Assembly: GCA_937946835.1 (NCBI GenBank)
Contig: CALFAV010000031.1
Span: 1 to 64,000, forward strand
Direction of reading: 5' to 3'
From: an uncultured Verrucomicrobiae bacterium
GTDB lineage: Bacteria > Verrucomicrobiota > Verrucomicrobiia > Limisphaerales > J093
DNA: 64,000 nucleotides
How positions within the stretch are numbered: the stretch's first letter is position 1; the number at the start of each line of letters is the position of its first letter. The notes beneath the pieces are model-generated. The model saw nothing but the letters and a program-made list of their open reading frames with translations. It did not search any database and was not told the origin of the DNA. Both the position numbers and the translations under genes were made by a program. Shown here in pieces: positions 37,578-48,683 of this stretch.

Positions 37578-39020
37578 ATGCCGCAAGAACATCGCCTCAT
37601 CCTTCGTTACGTGGACACCCCGGGGTACACTCCCGACCTCGAGTGTTACCTGCGCCACGGCGGCTACGCGGTCTTGCGCCGCGCCCTGGCCCTGCGGCCG
37701 GTGACGCAGCCGGACGGCAAAACCCTCAGCCCACAGGAACAGCTCCGTCAGGAGGTCATGGTCTCGGGGCTGCGGGGCCGGGGAGGGGCGGGGTTTTCCA
37801 CCGGTCTGAAGTGGTCGCTGGTGGACCGCAAGAGCGGCAAACCGATTTACCTCATCTGCAACGCCGATGAGTCCGAGCCGGGCACCTTCAAGGACAAGCA
37901 GATCCTGTACAAGGACCCGCACCAGTTGCTGGAGGGCATGATCCTGGCCTGCTTCGCCAACGACGTGCACCTGGCGTTCATTTACATCCGGGGCGAGTTC
38001 GTGGAGGGGGCACGCCTCCTGAATCGCGCGCTGGCCGAGGCGCGCGCGGCGGGCTTTCTGGGGCGGAACATCCTGGGCAGCGGTTATGACCTGGAAATTC
38101 ATGTGCACCGCGGCGCGGGCGCGTACATCTGCGGCGAGGAAACCGGCCTGATCGAGTCCCTCGAGGGCAAGCGCCCCTATCCGCGCATCAAACCGCCGTA
38201 CTACCCCGCCGTGCTCGGCCTGTACCAGTGCCCGACCATCGTCAACAATGTCGAAACCCTTTGCGCGGTGAAGCACGTCATCGCGATGGGCGGCGCCGCG
38301 TACGCCAAACTGGGCACGCCCAACAACACCGGCACCCGGATCGTCTGCCTCAGCGGCCGGGTGCGGCGACCCGGGTACTACGAAATCGAGGTCGGCAAGG
38401 TCACCCTGCGCGAGCTGATTTTCGACCCGGCCTTCGGCGGCGGCCTGCCCGAGGGCCGGCAGTTGAAAGCGGTCATCCCCGGCGGCGTTTCGGCCAAGGT
38501 GTTCCGCGCCGGGGAGAAGGTGCGGTTGAAGACCCGCGGCCCGGACGGCCGGGAGGTCGAACAGGAAAAGGACGTGCTGGATCTGCCCTACGACTTCACC
38601 ACCCTGGTCACCGCCGGCAGCATGTCCGGCTCGGGGGCGATCATCGTGCTGGACGACGCCACCGACCTGGTCGAGGCCCTGGCCAACATCAGCGAGTTCT
38701 TCGCCCACGAAAGCTGCGGCCAGTGCACCCCCTGCCGGGAAGGCTCGCTGTGGATGGCCAAGGCCTTGCACCGCCTGTGCCGGGGCGGGGGGCGCCCCGA
38801 AGACGCCGACTACCTGCTGCACATCGCCAACAACATCCCCGGCGGACGCACCATCTGCGCCTTCGGCGACGCCTGCGCCTGGCCGGTGCAGAGCTTCGTC
38901 GAGAAGTTCCGGGACGAATTCGTCGCGCGGGGACGTCAGGGACGGTCCCCGGCTTCGGGGGAACCGCCCCCTGCCGGCGCGCGCCCCGCCGGGGCTGCGT
39001 CGCCCGTTACCCACCCGTGA
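37578..39020 (+). CDS. nuoF: NADH-quinone oxidoreductase subunit F
   Basis: NADH-binding flavoprotein of complex I. FMN/NADH site GRGGAGFSTGLKW, ICNADESEPGTFKD, HRGAGAYICGEETGLIESLEG, and the N3 [4Fe-4S] cysteines in ESCGQCTPCREG plus ICAFGDAC. The C-terminal 30 residues are a Pro/Ala-rich tail. ATG 37578 follows the long non-coding stretch; upstream in-frame sequence to 37464 is not family-like. nuoG follows after 13 bases. nuoE and the membrane and Q-module genes are not in this window. Confidence 0.95.
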   Translation: MPQEHRLILRYVDTPGYTPDLECYLRHGGYAVLRRALALRPVTQPDGKTLSPQEQLRQEVMVSGLRGRGGAGFSTGLKWSLVDRKSGKPIYLICNADESEPGTFKDKQILYKDPHQLLEGMILACFANDVHLAFIYIRGEFVEGARLLNRALAEARAAGFLGRNILGSGYDLEIHVHRGAGAYICGEETGLIESLEGKRPYPRIKPPYYPAVLGLYQCPTIVNNVETLCAVKHVIAMGGAAYAKLGTPNNTGTRIVCLSGRVRRPGYYEIEVGKVTLRELIFDPAFGGGLPEGRQLKAVIPGGVSAKVFRAGEKVRLKTRGPDGREVEQEKDVLDLPYDFTTLVTAGSMSGSGAIIVLDDATDLVEALANISEFFAHESCGQCTPCREGSLWMAKALHRLCRGGGRPEDADYLLHIANNIPGGRTICAFGDACAWPVQSFVEKFRDEFVARGRQGRSPASGEPPPAGARPAGAASPVTHP

Positions 39021-39033
39021 CCTCTTTGCAACC

Positions 39034-40809
39034 ATGAGCACGGTCCCGTCCCCCGCGCCGAACAGCTCCCCCACCCCGGCCCTCGGGTGGACTCCCCCGC
39101 CCAGACCGACCGGGGCTGCCGCCCCGGCCATCCCCGCCCCGCCCGCGGTGGACACCCTCACCGTCACCGTCAACGGCCGGCCCGTCACCGTGCCGCGTCT
39201 GACCCCGGACTGGCAGGGCAAACCCGCGCCCACCACCATGCTCCAGGCGTGCGCCGCCGCCGGGGTGAGCGTGCCGCACTACTGTTACCACCACCGCCTG
39301 CCCGTGGCCGGCAATTGCCGCATGTGCCTGGTCGAGTACGGCACCCCGGCGCTGGGGCCGGACCGCCAGCCGCTCAAAAATCCGGACGGCTCGCTGGTGA
39401 TCCAGAAATCGCCCCGCCCGGCCATTGCCTGCGCCACGCCGGTGACCCCCGGCATGGCCATTGACACCGACACCCCCGGCGTCAGGGCCATGCGGGAAGG
39501 GGTGCTCGAATTCCTGCTCATCAACCACCCGTTGGACTGCCCCATCTGCGACCAGGCCGGCGAGTGCAAGTTGCAGGAATACTCGGTCGAGTACGGCCGG
39601 GCCGCCAGCCGCTTTGTCGAAACCAAGGTGCACAAGCCCAAACAGGTGGACCTGGGCCCGCGCATCATGCTTGACGACGAGCGCTGCATCCTGTGCACCC
39701 GCTGCATCCGCTTCACGCGGGATCTGGTGGGCGACGATGCGCTGGGCATCGTTCACCGCGGCAGCTACAGCACCCTGGCCGCGTACCCGGGACGGGCCTT
39801 CGACAACAATTACACCCTCAACACCGTGGACCTCTGCCCGGTGGGCGCGCTGACCTCGAAGGATTTTCGGTTCCGCATGCGGGTCTGGTTCCTCAAGGAG
39901 ACCAAGAGCCTGTGCACCAGTTGCGGCACCGGCTGCAACGTGCTCATCGGCTCGCGCGAAAACGTCCTCTACCGCTACACCCCCCGCGAGAACGACGCGG
40001 TCAACCGCTCCTGGCTCTGCGACTTCGGCCGGCTCAACTACAAATGGATCGGCCGCGCCGACCGCCTCCGCCAGGTGCGCGTGCGCGGCGAGCCGGCCAC
40101 CTGGACCCGCGCCCTGGCCGAACTGGCCGAGCGGCTCCGCGCCATCCCCGCCGGTCATGCGGCGATCCTCGCCTCTGCCCGGCTCGCCAACGAGGAGCTG
40201 TTCCTGCTCCGCAAACTGGCTCAGCACCTGGGCGCCGAAACCGACATTGTGCCCCGCCACGGCGAGGGCGACCGGTTCCTGGTGCACCCGGACAAAAATC
40301 CCAACACCACCGGCGCCCGCGTGCTGGGACTGGCAGCCGCCCCGCCGGGCGCCAATCTCCCCCGCTTCGCCGAGCGCCTCCGCGCCGGTCAACTCACCGC
40401 ACTGCTGGTTTTCGGCGAAGACCCGCTCAAGCACGGATTCGACCCCGAGACCCTGCAACGGGCGGAGTTGCTGGTGGTGAGCGACCTCCTGCCCAACGGC
40501 GCGGCCGAGCTTGCCCACTTCGTTCTGCCCGGCTGCGCCCACGCCGAGAAACGCGGTACCTTCACCAACGCCCACGGCCGCGTGCAGCGCTTCTTCAAGG
40601 CCCTCGAGCCGCCCGGCGACGCCCGCCCGGAAACCGAATGGCTGGGCGAACTCTGGGAACGGCTCACCGGCGAGCGGGCTTCGACCAGCCCCGAACGGCT
40701 CTTCCGCCAACTGGCCGAGGAAGTGCCCGCGTTCCGCGGCCTGACCTGGGCCGCCCTGGGCGACACGGGACAAGACCTGCCGGACGGCCCGCCGCCGCCG
40801 GAACGTTGA
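39034..40809 (+). CDS. nuoG: NADH-quinone oxidoreductase subunit G
   Basis: Carries the iron-sulfur chain of complex I. A Pro-rich N-terminal 40 residues precedes the [2Fe-2S] site ([15 protein letters not shown]...CATP). The N5 site is [14 protein letters not shown] and N4 is CILCTRC with DLCPVGAL. A fourth set CTSCGTGC with a later Cys in SWLCDFG fits the off-path N7 cluster. The remaining 300 residues are a shortened, degenerate molybdopterin-oxidoreductase domain, usual in NuoG. It ends before an unrelated pseudopilin gene, so the complex I genes are split. Confidence 0.94.
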   Translation: MSTVPSPAPNSSPTPALGWTPPPRPTGAAAPAIPAPPAVDTLTVTVNGRPVTVPRLTPDWQGKPAPTTMLQACAAAGVSVPHYCYHHRLPVAGNCRMCLVEYGTPALGPDRQPLKNPDGSLVIQKSPRPAIACATPVTPGMAIDTDTPGVRAMREGVLEFLLINHPLDCPICDQAGECKLQEYSVEYGRAASRFVETKVHKPKQVDLGPRIMLDDERCILCTRCIRFTRDLVGDDALGIVHRGSYSTLAAYPGRAFDNNYTLNTVDLCPVGALTSKDFRFRMRVWFLKETKSLCTSCGTGCNVLIGSRENVLYRYTPRENDAVNRSWLCDFGRLNYKWIGRADRLRQVRVRGEPATWTRALAELAERLRAIPAGHAAILASARLANEELFLLRKLAQHLGAETDIVPRHGEGDRFLVHPDKNPNTTGARVLGLAAAPPGANLPRFAERLRAGQLTALLVFGEDPLKHGFDPETLQRAELLVVSDLLPNGAAELAHFVLPGCAHAEKRGTFTNAHGRVQRFFKALEPPGDARPETEWLGELWERLTGERASTSPERLFRQLAEEVPAFRGLTWAALGDTGQDLPDGPPPPER

Positions 40810-40904
40810 ATGCGAGCGCCGGACCGGGTGTGTGTCCGTCACCGGACTGTCACGGCGGCAGTCTTGTACAACCAGGTGGCCGGATTTACACTGCGAGTCG
40901 GCGA

Positions 40905-41801
40905 ATGGGAGCGCTGCATTTCTGGCACATCGGCGTGCTCAAAAAGCCGCGTCACCGGCCCTGGCAGTTTGGGGCGGCACCCCGGGCCTTCACCTTGATC
41001 GAGCTGCTCGTGGTCATTGCCATCATCGCCATCCTTGCGGGCCTGCTCCTGCCCGCGCTTTCGGGCGCCCGGGGCCGGGCGAAAACGGTCCAGTGCCTCT
41101 CGAACCTTCGCCAGTGGGGTCTGGGACTGCAGTTGTACGCGCATGACAACTTCGATCTGATCCCGCGGGACGGCACCGATGACGGCGGCCGCTACGCGGT
41201 GGACACCGGAGCCACGACCGGCCCCGGCAGCCCCAACGACCCCTACGCCTGGTTCAACACCCTGCCCCCCGGCATGGGCGAGAAGCGCTTCGCCGATTAC
41301 TGGAACAACGCCACCGGCCGTTACCGGCAGGAACTGCCCTTTCCGGGCGGGGTGGGCAAGTTCTGGCACTGCCCGGCCGCCCGGGCCGCCAGCGGCGACA
41401 ATTTCCTGCGCGGCGGCTCCTTCGGCTTCTGGAGCTACGTCATGAACCTCGACCTCAAGCGCACCGGCCCGAACATCTCCGACCGCCTGCCCTACCCGCA
41501 GATGCCGCGGCTGGGCAGCCTGCCGCGCCCCACGGCCACGGTGTTGCTCGTGGACGCGGTCTTCAGCCCCACGCTCGAGCGGTACACCTCCGGCGGCACC
41601 GACCCCGACCGCAACGGCATTTTCCCCGCCGCGCGCAGCGAGCGTTTCACCAAACGCCACAACGATCAGGGCGGCAACCTGGTGTTCGTGGACGGCCACG
41701 CGGCCTTTTTCCGCCGGGCCTACATCACCAACGGCACCGGCGCCGCCCTCGAAAAATTCAACCCCGACGTGATCTGGAACCCCAACCGCGAATCCCAATG
41801 A
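40905..41801 (+). CDS. Type II secretion pseudopilin-like protein with H-X9-DG C-terminus
   Basis: 298 residues. A basic leader precedes the prepilin-peptidase site and helix [20 protein letters not shown]. The soluble part has [19 protein letters not shown], a Cys-containing middle and the C-terminal [15 protein letters not shown] segment typical of Verrucomicrobia/Planctomycetes pseudopilins. It probably assembles in a type II secretion or type IV pilus-like machine or is itself surface-exposed. Its stop overlaps the ATG of the next gene (ATGA at 41798-41801), indicating coupled translation with a large secreted protein. Confidence 0.93.
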   Translation: MGALHFWHIGVLKKPRHRPWQFGAAPRAFTLIELLVVIAIIAILAGLLLPALSGARGRAKTVQCLSNLRQWGLGLQLYAHDNFDLIPRDGTDDGGRYAVDTGATTGPGSPNDPYAWFNTLPPGMGEKRFADYWNNATGRYRQELPFPGGVGKFWHCPAARAASGDNFLRGGSFGFWSYVMNLDLKRTGPNISDRLPYPQMPRLGSLPRPTATVLLVDAVFSPTLERYTSGGTDPDRNGIFPAARSERFTKRHNDQGGNLVFVDGHAAFFRRAYITNGTGAALEKFNPDVIWNPNRESQ

Positions 41802-44587
41802 ACTCCACCTCCCGCACCCTTCGTTCCGCCGACGGCCGCCGGGCCGTTCGGTTGATCGGCTTGGTCGGCGTGGTCGGCCTGCTCGCCCGGCCACTCGCGG
41901 CCGCGGTCCTGCTCGACGAACCTTTTGACTACCCGGACGGCCCGCTCGTCACCGTGTCCGGCGGCCGCTGGGGCAACCACAGAGGCACCGCCGGCCAGGT
42001 GGACGTGAGCGCGGGCGCCGTCAACCTCACCCAGGCCGAGAGCGAAGACGTCAGCGTCGCCCTGGGCGGCGGCCCTTACATCCCGGACAGCGGGGCGGTC
42101 TTGTACGTGAAATTCACCGTGCGGTTCACGGCCCTGCCCACCGGCGCGGGCACGTACTTTGCCCATTTCAAGGACGGCGGCACCGGTTTTCGCGCCCGGG
42201 TATTTGCCGGGACGGCCAACGCCGCCGAGGGTCGGTTTCGGCTGGGCATCGCCAAAGCGGCCAACACCCCCACTTTCTTTGAGCGCGACCTGAGCCTGGA
42301 CACGCCCTACACCGTCGTCGTGCGTTACACGGTGGACACCACGGCCAGCATGCTGTGGGTGGACCCCACCGCGGAAACCGATCCTGTGGTTAACGCCGAG
42401 GATGAGGGCATGCCCATGCCCATCACCGTGGCGGCTTTCGCGCTGCGGCAATCCCTCAGCTCGGGCAACGGGATGGGCACCCTGGTGCTGGACGACCTGC
42501 GCGTGGCCACAACGTTCGCCGAGCTGTTCGGCCTCCAACCGGATGAGCCGCCGGAGATCCTGACCCCACCGCAGACGCAAGTCGTGGCCGAGGGTGACAG
42601 CGTCACCTTCAGCGTGGTGGCCTCGGGCACCCCGCCGCTGTACTACCAGTGGCAGCGCAACCAGACCAACCTGCCGGGCGCCGTTCAGGCGAGCCTGACC
42701 TTGAACCCCGTCACCTATGAGGACGCCGGCAGTTATCGGGTGGTCGTGAGCAACGTCGTCGGCGTGGCCATCAGCGAGGAGGCGCAGTTGTTTGTCACGC
42801 CTCCTCGGCCGGACAACGTGTTCACCAACATCGCCCATCTCCGCACGCTGCTGCATCCGGTGGACTTCACGCCCACCGACACCACCACGCTGTTTACCGT
42901 CGAGGGCATCGTCACCACTTGGACCAACCTGACCACCCCGACGCACGGCTTGTTCTACATGCAGGACGACACCGGGGGCATTGCCGTCTTTCACGCCGGA
43001 GCGGGCGGGGTGGTGCCGCCCGCAGGTGCCCGCGTGCGCGTGACCGCGCCGTTAACCCATTTCAACGGGCTGTTGGAACTGGCCCCCGCGGTGAACAACA
43101 CGAACCACGCGGTCCTCATCCTGAGCACCAACCACCCGCTGCCCGCCCCCCGGCTGACCAGCCCCACCGAACTGGCCGGCCTGAGCGCGGCGGTAATCGA
43201 GACCGAATGGGAGGGCCGCCTGATCACCTTCACCAACGTGACCGCCCCGCCGGAGCTGACCGTCTTCACTCCCGGCAGCAACGTCACCATCAGCGACGAA
43301 TTCGGCTATCCGTACACGCTGCGGATTGACGCGCGCACGGACATCGGCGGCCAGGTGGTGCCGAAGATTCCCTTTGCCATCATCGGGGTGCTGTCCCAAT
43401 TCGACCCCAGCAACCCGCGCGACATCGGCTACCAGATCCTGCCCTCGCGGTATGCGGACATCATCACCCCGATCAAGCCGCCCACGGTGCGCTTCACCAA
43501 CGTGCTGGCCAACCTGGTCCGCCCCGGCTGCCCGCTCACCAACACGTTCTCCGAACTGGGCCTGCGCGCCGGCGAGCACCTGACCATTCACATCACGGTC
43601 ACCGACCCCTTCGGCGGCAGCGTGACCGTGCAGCCCGACGCCTCCAACCTGCCCGCGGGCGCGGCGTGGGACTTCCCGGTGCTCACCGGGACCGAGGTGC
43701 GTGGGAGCTTCGCCATGACCGCCCAGCCCGCCGACCGCGGCCGGCTCTTCGAGATCAGGCTCGAGGTGACCAACATCTCGGCCCCATACACGGCGGTTTG
43801 GAAAATCTACGTGCCCACCGCGGCCGAGGAGCGCGTGGCCATTGCCGAGTACCTGGCCAACCCCACCGGCCAAACCAACGCGGCACACTACAACCCGCTG
43901 CGCCGCGATCCGCCCAGCGGCAATCCCAGCCAGCACGACGAGTACCTCGAACTGGTCAACCTCGGCGACAGCGACCTGGATCTGCTCGGCTGGACCATCG
44001 CCGACGCGGTCACCGTGCGCCACCGGTTTTACGCGTCCTTCATCCTCGGCGCCAAAAACGCGGCCATCGTCTATGGCGGCCCGCTCAACGGGTTCACTCC
44101 CAACCTGGACGTGCCGTTCATCCCGGCCAGCGAAAGCAGCGCCGGCCTGGCCCTGAACAACGACGGCGACACGATCACCGTGCGCAACCAACTCGGCGGC
44201 GTGGTCGAGCGCCTCCGGTACACCGCCGCCCAGGTCAGCCCCGGCGGCTCGATGACCCGTTTCCCCACCCTGGACCACGGCTTTGCGCCGCAGATCAATG
44301 TCTCCTCCCTGGCCGTGACCCCCGGCCGGCAGTACGACGGCAAGTTGTGGAGCGAGCCACCCACCCTTCCCGGCTCCGAGGTCGGCCCCCTCTCCGCCAC
44401 CCTCCTGACCGGGGGCCGAATCCGCCTGACCTGGATGGCCCAACCCGGCCAAACCTACACCGTGCTGGCCGCCCCCGCCGTGAGCGGACCGTGGACGCCC
44501 CTGGCCGGGGGCCTGAGCACCGGGCAGTTCGAGGATGCGATCCCCGGCGGACCCGGGGCGCGGTTCTACCGGGTGAGCACACCCTGA
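41798..44587 (+). CDS. Large secreted protein with Ig-like and lamin-tail domains
   Basis: 929 residues. The signal region is [21 protein letters not shown] beta-jelly-roll-like N-terminal third ([12 protein letters not shown]) is followed by an Ig-like domain ([20 protein letters not shown]). Next come an OB-like segment ([25 protein letters not shown]) and a lamin-tail domain ([20 protein letters not shown], with [13 protein letters not shown]). The terminal module contains [16 protein letters not shown] and ends ARFYRVSTP. Such mosaics bind or present at the cell surface; no catalytic motif was seen. The ATG overlaps the stop of the pseudopilin gene. Confidence 0.87.
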   Translation: MNSTSRTLRSADGRRAVRLIGLVGVVGLLARPLAAAVLLDEPFDYPDGPLVTVSGGRWGNHRGTAGQVDVSAGAVNLTQAESEDVSVALGGGPYIPDSGAVLYVKFTVRFTALPTGAGTYFAHFKDGGTGFRARVFAGTANAAEGRFRLGIAKAANTPTFFERDLSLDTPYTVVVRYTVDTTASMLWVDPTAETDPVVNAEDEGMPMPITVAAFALRQSLSSGNGMGTLVLDDLRVATTFAELFGLQPDEPPEILTPPQTQVVAEGDSVTFSVVASGTPPLYYQWQRNQTNLPGAVQASLTLNPVTYEDAGSYRVVVSNVVGVAISEEAQLFVTPPRPDNVFTNIAHLRTLLHPVDFTPTDTTTLFTVEGIVTTWTNLTTPTHGLFYMQDDTGGIAVFHAGAGGVVPPAGARVRVTAPLTHFNGLLELAPAVNNTNHAVLILSTNHPLPAPRLTSPTELAGLSAAVIETEWEGRLITFTNVTAPPELTVFTPGSNVTISDEFGYPYTLRIDARTDIGGQVVPKIPFAIIGVLSQFDPSNPRDIGYQILPSRYADIITPIKPPTVRFTNVLANLVRPGCPLTNTFSELGLRAGEHLTIHITVTDPFGGSVTVQPDASNLPAGAAWDFPVLTGTEVRGSFAMTAQPADRGRLFEIRLEVTNISAPYTAVWKIYVPTAAEERVAIAEYLANPTGQTNAAHYNPLRRDPPSGNPSQHDEYLELVNLGDSDLDLLGWTIADAVTVRHRFYASFILGAKNAAIVYGGPLNGFTPNLDVPFIPASESSAGLALNNDGDTITVRNQLGGVVERLRYTAAQVSPGGSMTRFPTLDHGFAPQINVSSLAVTPGRQYDGKLWSEPPTLPGSEVGPLSATLLTGGRIRLTWMAQPGQTYTVLAAPAVSGPWTPLAGGLSTGQFEDAIPGGPGARFYRVSTP

Positions 44588-44778
44588 AAACCCCCGAATT
44601 TCGCCGCATCCCCCAATCGGCACTTTCGCCCGTGCGGGCCAAACCACCAGACGGGCCCCCGCGGGAGGCCCGGCGTCGCGCCGTGTGAAGCCGGGGAGAC
44701 CGGCTTGTGATCCCCGCCAGCGTTGCGTGGCGCGACGTGCCGGGTCAGCATCCGCCCGCCGCCTTCGGGCGACGTTGA

Positions 44779-46026
44779 ATGTGGACCGATCTCCAGCGCG
44801 AGGGCCTGGCCATCGCGATTTTTGCCCTCACCTACGTGCTGATCAGCGGGCGGCGGCTGAAAATCCTGCCCCTGAACCGTCCGGCCGCCGCACTGCTGGG
44901 CACGGTGCTGATGGTGGGCACCGGCGTGCTGACCCCGGAACAGGCCTACCGGGCGGTGGATTACGACACGCTGGTGCTGCTGCTGGGGATGATGCTCATC
45001 GCCGCGTACCTGCACCTGGGCGGGTTTTTCGACTGGGCGGCGCACTGGACGTTGCGCGTGGCCGGCACGCCGCCGCGGTTGCTGGGGTACCTGATCCTGA
45101 CCTCGGGGGTGCTCTCGGCCCTGTTGGTCAACGACACCGTCTGCCTGATGCTCAGTCCGCTGGTGGTCCGGGTGATCGTCCGCAGCGGCCTGCCGTTGCT
45201 GCCCTACCTGCTGGCGCTGGCCATGAGCGCGAACCTGGGCAGTGTGTGCACGCTGGTGGGCAATCCCCAAAACATGATCATCGGCCAGCTTTCCGGGCTG
45301 TCTTTCCGCGGCTTCACGCTCGACCTGTTGCCGGCGGCGGCCGCCGGGCTGTTCATCCAGTACGCCCTTCTGCGCCTGGGTTTCCGGCAGGTGCTGGCGC
45401 AGGCGCGCATCGTGGCCGATCCGGGCGACACGCCGCGGTTGGACCGGCGGCAGGTAGGCCTGGCGCTGCTCACTCTGGCGGGGGTGTTCGCGGGCTTTCT
45501 GGCCGGTTGGGACCTGGCCTGGACGGCCCTGGCCGGAGGTACGGTGTTGATGGTGCTGGCCCGGCGCGACACGCACGAGGTGCTCAAGCAGGTGGACTGG
45601 CATTTGCTGGTGCTCTTCGCCGCGCTGTTCGTGGTGGTGGAAGGTTTGAACCTGACCGGCCTGCCCGGCCAACTGTACGAGCGGCTGCGCGGCCTGTTCG
45701 GCGAGACCGCCACGGCCCAGGCGTGGAACCTGGCCTGGTTTGCCGCCGCCGGCTCGAACATTTTTTCCAACGTGCCGTTTGTGCTCGTGGCCGGACCGTG
45801 GCTGGAAAACTTCGCCCACCCGCCGCTGATGTGGAAGGTCATGGCCCTGGCCACGACCTTTGCCGGCAACCTGACCCTGCTGGGCTCGGTGGCCAATCTG
45901 ATCGTGGTCGAATCGGCCCGCGGCCATCTCGAGGTGGGGTTCTGGGACTACGCCCGCTTCGGCATCCCGGTGACCCTGCTCACCCTGGTCGCGGGCCTGA
46001 TCCTGCTGCTGGCCGTGGCCGGTTAA
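44779..46026 (+). CDS. ArsB/NhaD/SLC13-type anion or sodium permease
   Basis: 415-residue polytopic protein of the ion transporter superfamily, with two inverted halves. The conserved helix-break segments are [27 protein letters not shown] and, in the second half, [11 protein letters not shown] with [15 protein letters not shown]. The family includes arsenite, sulfate, dicarboxylate and Na+/H+ carriers, and the motifs do not choose between them. An arsenite role is tempting given arsM at 3.8 kb, but there is no physical link. The delta-60 gene follows after 49 bases. Confidence 0.88.
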   Translation: MWTDLQREGLAIAIFALTYVLISGRRLKILPLNRPAAALLGTVLMVGTGVLTPEQAYRAVDYDTLVLLLGMMLIAAYLHLGGFFDWAAHWTLRVAGTPPRLLGYLILTSGVLSALLVNDTVCLMLSPLVVRVIVRSGLPLLPYLLALAMSANLGSVCTLVGNPQNMIIGQLSGLSFRGFTLDLLPAAAAGLFIQYALLRLGFRQVLAQARIVADPGDTPRLDRRQVGLALLTLAGVFAGFLAGWDLAWTALAGGTVLMVLARRDTHEVLKQVDWHLLVLFAALFVVVEGLNLTGLPGQLYERLRGLFGETATAQAWNLAWFAAAGSNIFSNVPFVLVAGPWLENFAHPPLMWKVMALATTFAGNLTLLGSVANLIVVESARGHLEVGFWDYARFGIPVTLLTLVAGLILLLAVAG

Positions 46027-46075
46027 ATGAAGCGCGCGGCCGCAAGTGCGGACGGAGCGCCGACCAGGAAGGGCG

Positions 46076-48619
46076 ATGCAATTGGCTGAAGTCTTGCTAG
46101 GAAACCGATTCGTGATTCGAGGCTTCCATCCGCGCCGCGAGCTGCCGGTGATTCAGACGCTGGGGATGTGCCTGCTGCTGGCCGCCGGGCCGGGGGGGCG
46201 GGCGGATGCACCCTGGCTCCTGGACACCTCCTTCACCCCGCGCTTCACCACCACCCGCGGGGTCGCGCTGCAAGCCGCCGCCCTGCAGGCCGACGGCCGC
46301 GTGGTCGTGGCCGGGAACTTCGGCTACGTCAACGGCACCCCCCACCGGGGGCTGGCGCGCCTGGATGAATTCGGGCGGCCGGACCGGACTTTCGACGCCG
46401 GTTCCGGCACGGACGGGGTGGTGTACGCCCTGGCCGTGCAGCCGGATGGGCGGATTTTGCTGGCCGGCCGGTTTGCCTCCGTGCAGGGGCAGCCCCGCAC
46501 GGCGCTGGCGCGGCTGGAGCCGGACGGGCGCCTGGACCCGACCTTTGCCCCGCAATTGGAAGGGCGCGAGTCCACCGTGTTTGCCCTGGCCGTGCAGCCG
46601 GATGGGCGGATTCTGGTGACCGGGAGTTTTCACACCGTGGCCGGCCAACCCCGCGACGGCCTGGCCCGGCTTCTACCGGACGGCCACCCGGACGAATCCT
46701 TTGACCCGGGCGCGGGTCTCAACGGGGGGGCGGGCTACGATCTGGCTGTGGCAGCCGACGGTCACATCTGGGTGGGCGGCGATTTTGCCCGGGTGGACCA
46801 TGTATCCACGGCGGGCGTGGCCCGGTTGAAGCCGGACGGCCGGGTGGATGCCGGTTTTCAGGCGAACCTTCCCACAAACCCCGCGGGCCGGGTGTACGCG
46901 GTGTTTCCCGCGCCCGGGGGAGGCGTGTATGCGGGCGGCCGGTTTTCCGGCGTGGGCGAGGCTGCCCTCAATGCGCTGGTCCGCTTGCTGCCGGACGGTC
47001 GAATGGACATGAATTTTGCCCTGCCGGGCGAATTGTGGGGTGGTGCGCAAACCGTCTTCGATGTCCTGGTCACGCCCGCGGGGAGCGTAATCGTCACCGG
47101 GGAGTTTGATTCGGTGGGGGCGGTCGAGCGGGCTGGTCTGGCTCAATTCACGCCCCAGGGGGCGGTGGACGAGGCGTTCGACGCGGAGTTGGAATGGACA
47201 GCACCCCCCCGCGTGCACCGGCTGCTGCGCTTGCCGGATGGCCGGTTGGTGGTCGTGGGAGCCTTCTCGGCCGCCGGCGGCCAACCCCGTCAGGGCGTGG
47301 CCCGCTTTTACCCGGATGGCGCGTTGGACGAGAGCTTCGCCGGGCCCGAGCTGCGCTTCGAGACCGAGGGGCTGGTGCGCGCGCTGGGCAGGGCCGCCGA
47401 CGGTGCCCTGCTGGTGGCCGGCGACTTCGAGCGCGTGAACGACGAGGTGCACCCCGGCGTGGCCCGGCTGCGGCCGGATGGGAAGGTGGACCCGGATTTC
47501 AAGGCAGAGCTGTGTGACACCGCCCGGGTTTACGCCGCGGTGCAGGACGCCCGGGGCCGCTGGCTCCTGGCAGGAGAGTTCGACCAGGTCGGCGCGACCA
47601 CCTGCCAAAACCTGATCCGGCTCCTGGCCGATGGTCAACCGGACCCCGGCTTCGTTCCCCCAGAGATCAACGGACCCGTGCTGGCGCTGGCCCTGGCCCC
47701 GAGTGGGGGTATTCTGGCGGGCGGCGAGTTTACCCGCGTGGATCAATTTCGCCGGCTGGGCCTGGTGCGGCTGCTGGAGGACGGCTCGGTGGACGACGCG
47801 TTTGACGTGCGCCTGGAAAGCGCGCTGAGCGATCCCCGGGTAAGTACTTTGGCCCTGGATGAGGTCGGGCGCCTCTACGTCGGGGGGCACTTCCACCTGG
47901 TCAACGGGCAACCCCGCACGCACCTCGCCCGGCTGCTGGAGGACGGCTCGGTGGACGCCGAATACGCGCCGGCCCTGAGCTGGGGCGGCGAGGAACCCGA
48001 GGTCCGCAGCCTGGCGTTGTTCCCCGATGGCCGGTGCGTGCTCGGGGGCTGTTTCACCAGCTTGCAGGAGCAACCCCGGCCGGGCCTGGCCCGCCTGCGG
48101 CCGGACGGTTCGCTGGATGCCGCCTTTCAGCCCGCCGTGCGACTCCGGCCCGGGAAGTTCCCCTGCGGGGCGTGGTCCGTGATCGCCCTGCCGGATTTGC
48201 GGGTCGCAGCGGCGGGCGCCTTCAGTGACGCGGAAGGAGCGCGGCCGATGGACCTGGTGTTGTTGGACGAACACGGTCAACTCCTCGGCGAAGCCAGCGC
48301 GGCCCCGGGGGAGGGAAAAGCCGCTTGGTTCGCCCTGGCGGCCGGCCATTCCCTCACCCTCATCGCCGGCGGCGGTTTCGCCCCGGTCCAGGCCACCCCC
48401 GGCCTCCCCCTCGCGCGCTTTCTTCTCGCATCCTACCAACCCGAGTTCCGGGTGCACATTGCCCGCGAGCCGGACGCGGTGGTGCTGGACTGGTTGAACG
48501 AGGGCCGCTTGGAAACCGCCTCCGCCCCCCGCGGGCCCTGGCTGGAAGTGCCGGGCGCCACGGCTCCCTACCGGGTGCCGACGGACTCCGGGGCGCGCTT
48601 TTTCCGGCTCGTGCGCTGA
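46076..48619 (+). CDS. Secreted delta-60 repeat propeller protein
   Basis: 847 residues. ATG 46076 is chosen because AGGAAGGG sits a few bases upstream; a GTG at 46046 would add ten residues. After a signal segment (TLGMCLLLAAGPGGRADA), about 14 delta-60 units of 50-57 residues follow. Each has the pattern LDPSFxP...VxALAVQPDGRILLAGxFxxVxGxPRxGLARLxPDG. The extreme C-terminus (DAVVLDWLNEGRL, GPWLEVPG, ARFFRLVR) is the short module shared with other secreted proteins here. Likely a surface or secreted binding scaffold; no enzyme motif. Confidence 0.9.
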   Translation: MQLAEVLLGNRFVIRGFHPRRELPVIQTLGMCLLLAAGPGGRADAPWLLDTSFTPRFTTTRGVALQAAALQADGRVVVAGNFGYVNGTPHRGLARLDEFGRPDRTFDAGSGTDGVVYALAVQPDGRILLAGRFASVQGQPRTALARLEPDGRLDPTFAPQLEGRESTVFALAVQPDGRILVTGSFHTVAGQPRDGLARLLPDGHPDESFDPGAGLNGGAGYDLAVAADGHIWVGGDFARVDHVSTAGVARLKPDGRVDAGFQANLPTNPAGRVYAVFPAPGGGVYAGGRFSGVGEAALNALVRLLPDGRMDMNFALPGELWGGAQTVFDVLVTPAGSVIVTGEFDSVGAVERAGLAQFTPQGAVDEAFDAELEWTAPPRVHRLLRLPDGRLVVVGAFSAAGGQPRQGVARFYPDGALDESFAGPELRFETEGLVRALGRAADGALLVAGDFERVNDEVHPGVARLRPDGKVDPDFKAELCDTARVYAAVQDARGRWLLAGEFDQVGATTCQNLIRLLADGQPDPGFVPPEINGPVLALALAPSGGILAGGEFTRVDQFRRLGLVRLLEDGSVDDAFDVRLESALSDPRVSTLALDEVGRLYVGGHFHLVNGQPRTHLARLLEDGSVDAEYAPALSWGGEEPEVRSLALFPDGRCVLGGCFTSLQEQPRPGLARLRPDGSLDAAFQPAVRLRPGKFPCGAWSVIALPDLRVAAAGAFSDAEGARPMDLVLLDEHGQLLGEASAAPGEGKAAWFALAAGHSLTLIAGGGFAPVQATPGLPLARFLLASYQPEFRVHIAREPDAVVLDWLNEGRLETASAPRGPWLEVPGATAPYRVPTDSGARFFRLVR

Positions 48620-48639
48620 GGAAGACCGGGCCTCCGGCA

Positions 48640-48654
48640 CCGGCGCTTCGCCGG
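48640..48654. terminator. GC hairpin between convergent genes
   Basis: CCGGCG-CTT-CGCCGG, a six-base perfect stem, lies between the stops of the delta-60 gene and the convergent dehydratase gene. There is no T-tract. Confidence 0.35.
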
Positions 48655-48683
48655 CTCGTCCTCAAGAATCCGCGCCGGCCCGC

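Noticed and set aside
46076-48619. Tandem repeats as a CRISPR or DNA satellite array
   Set aside because: The periodicity is at protein level (delta-60 repeats of 50-57 residues); the DNA copies differ and there are no uniform spacers.
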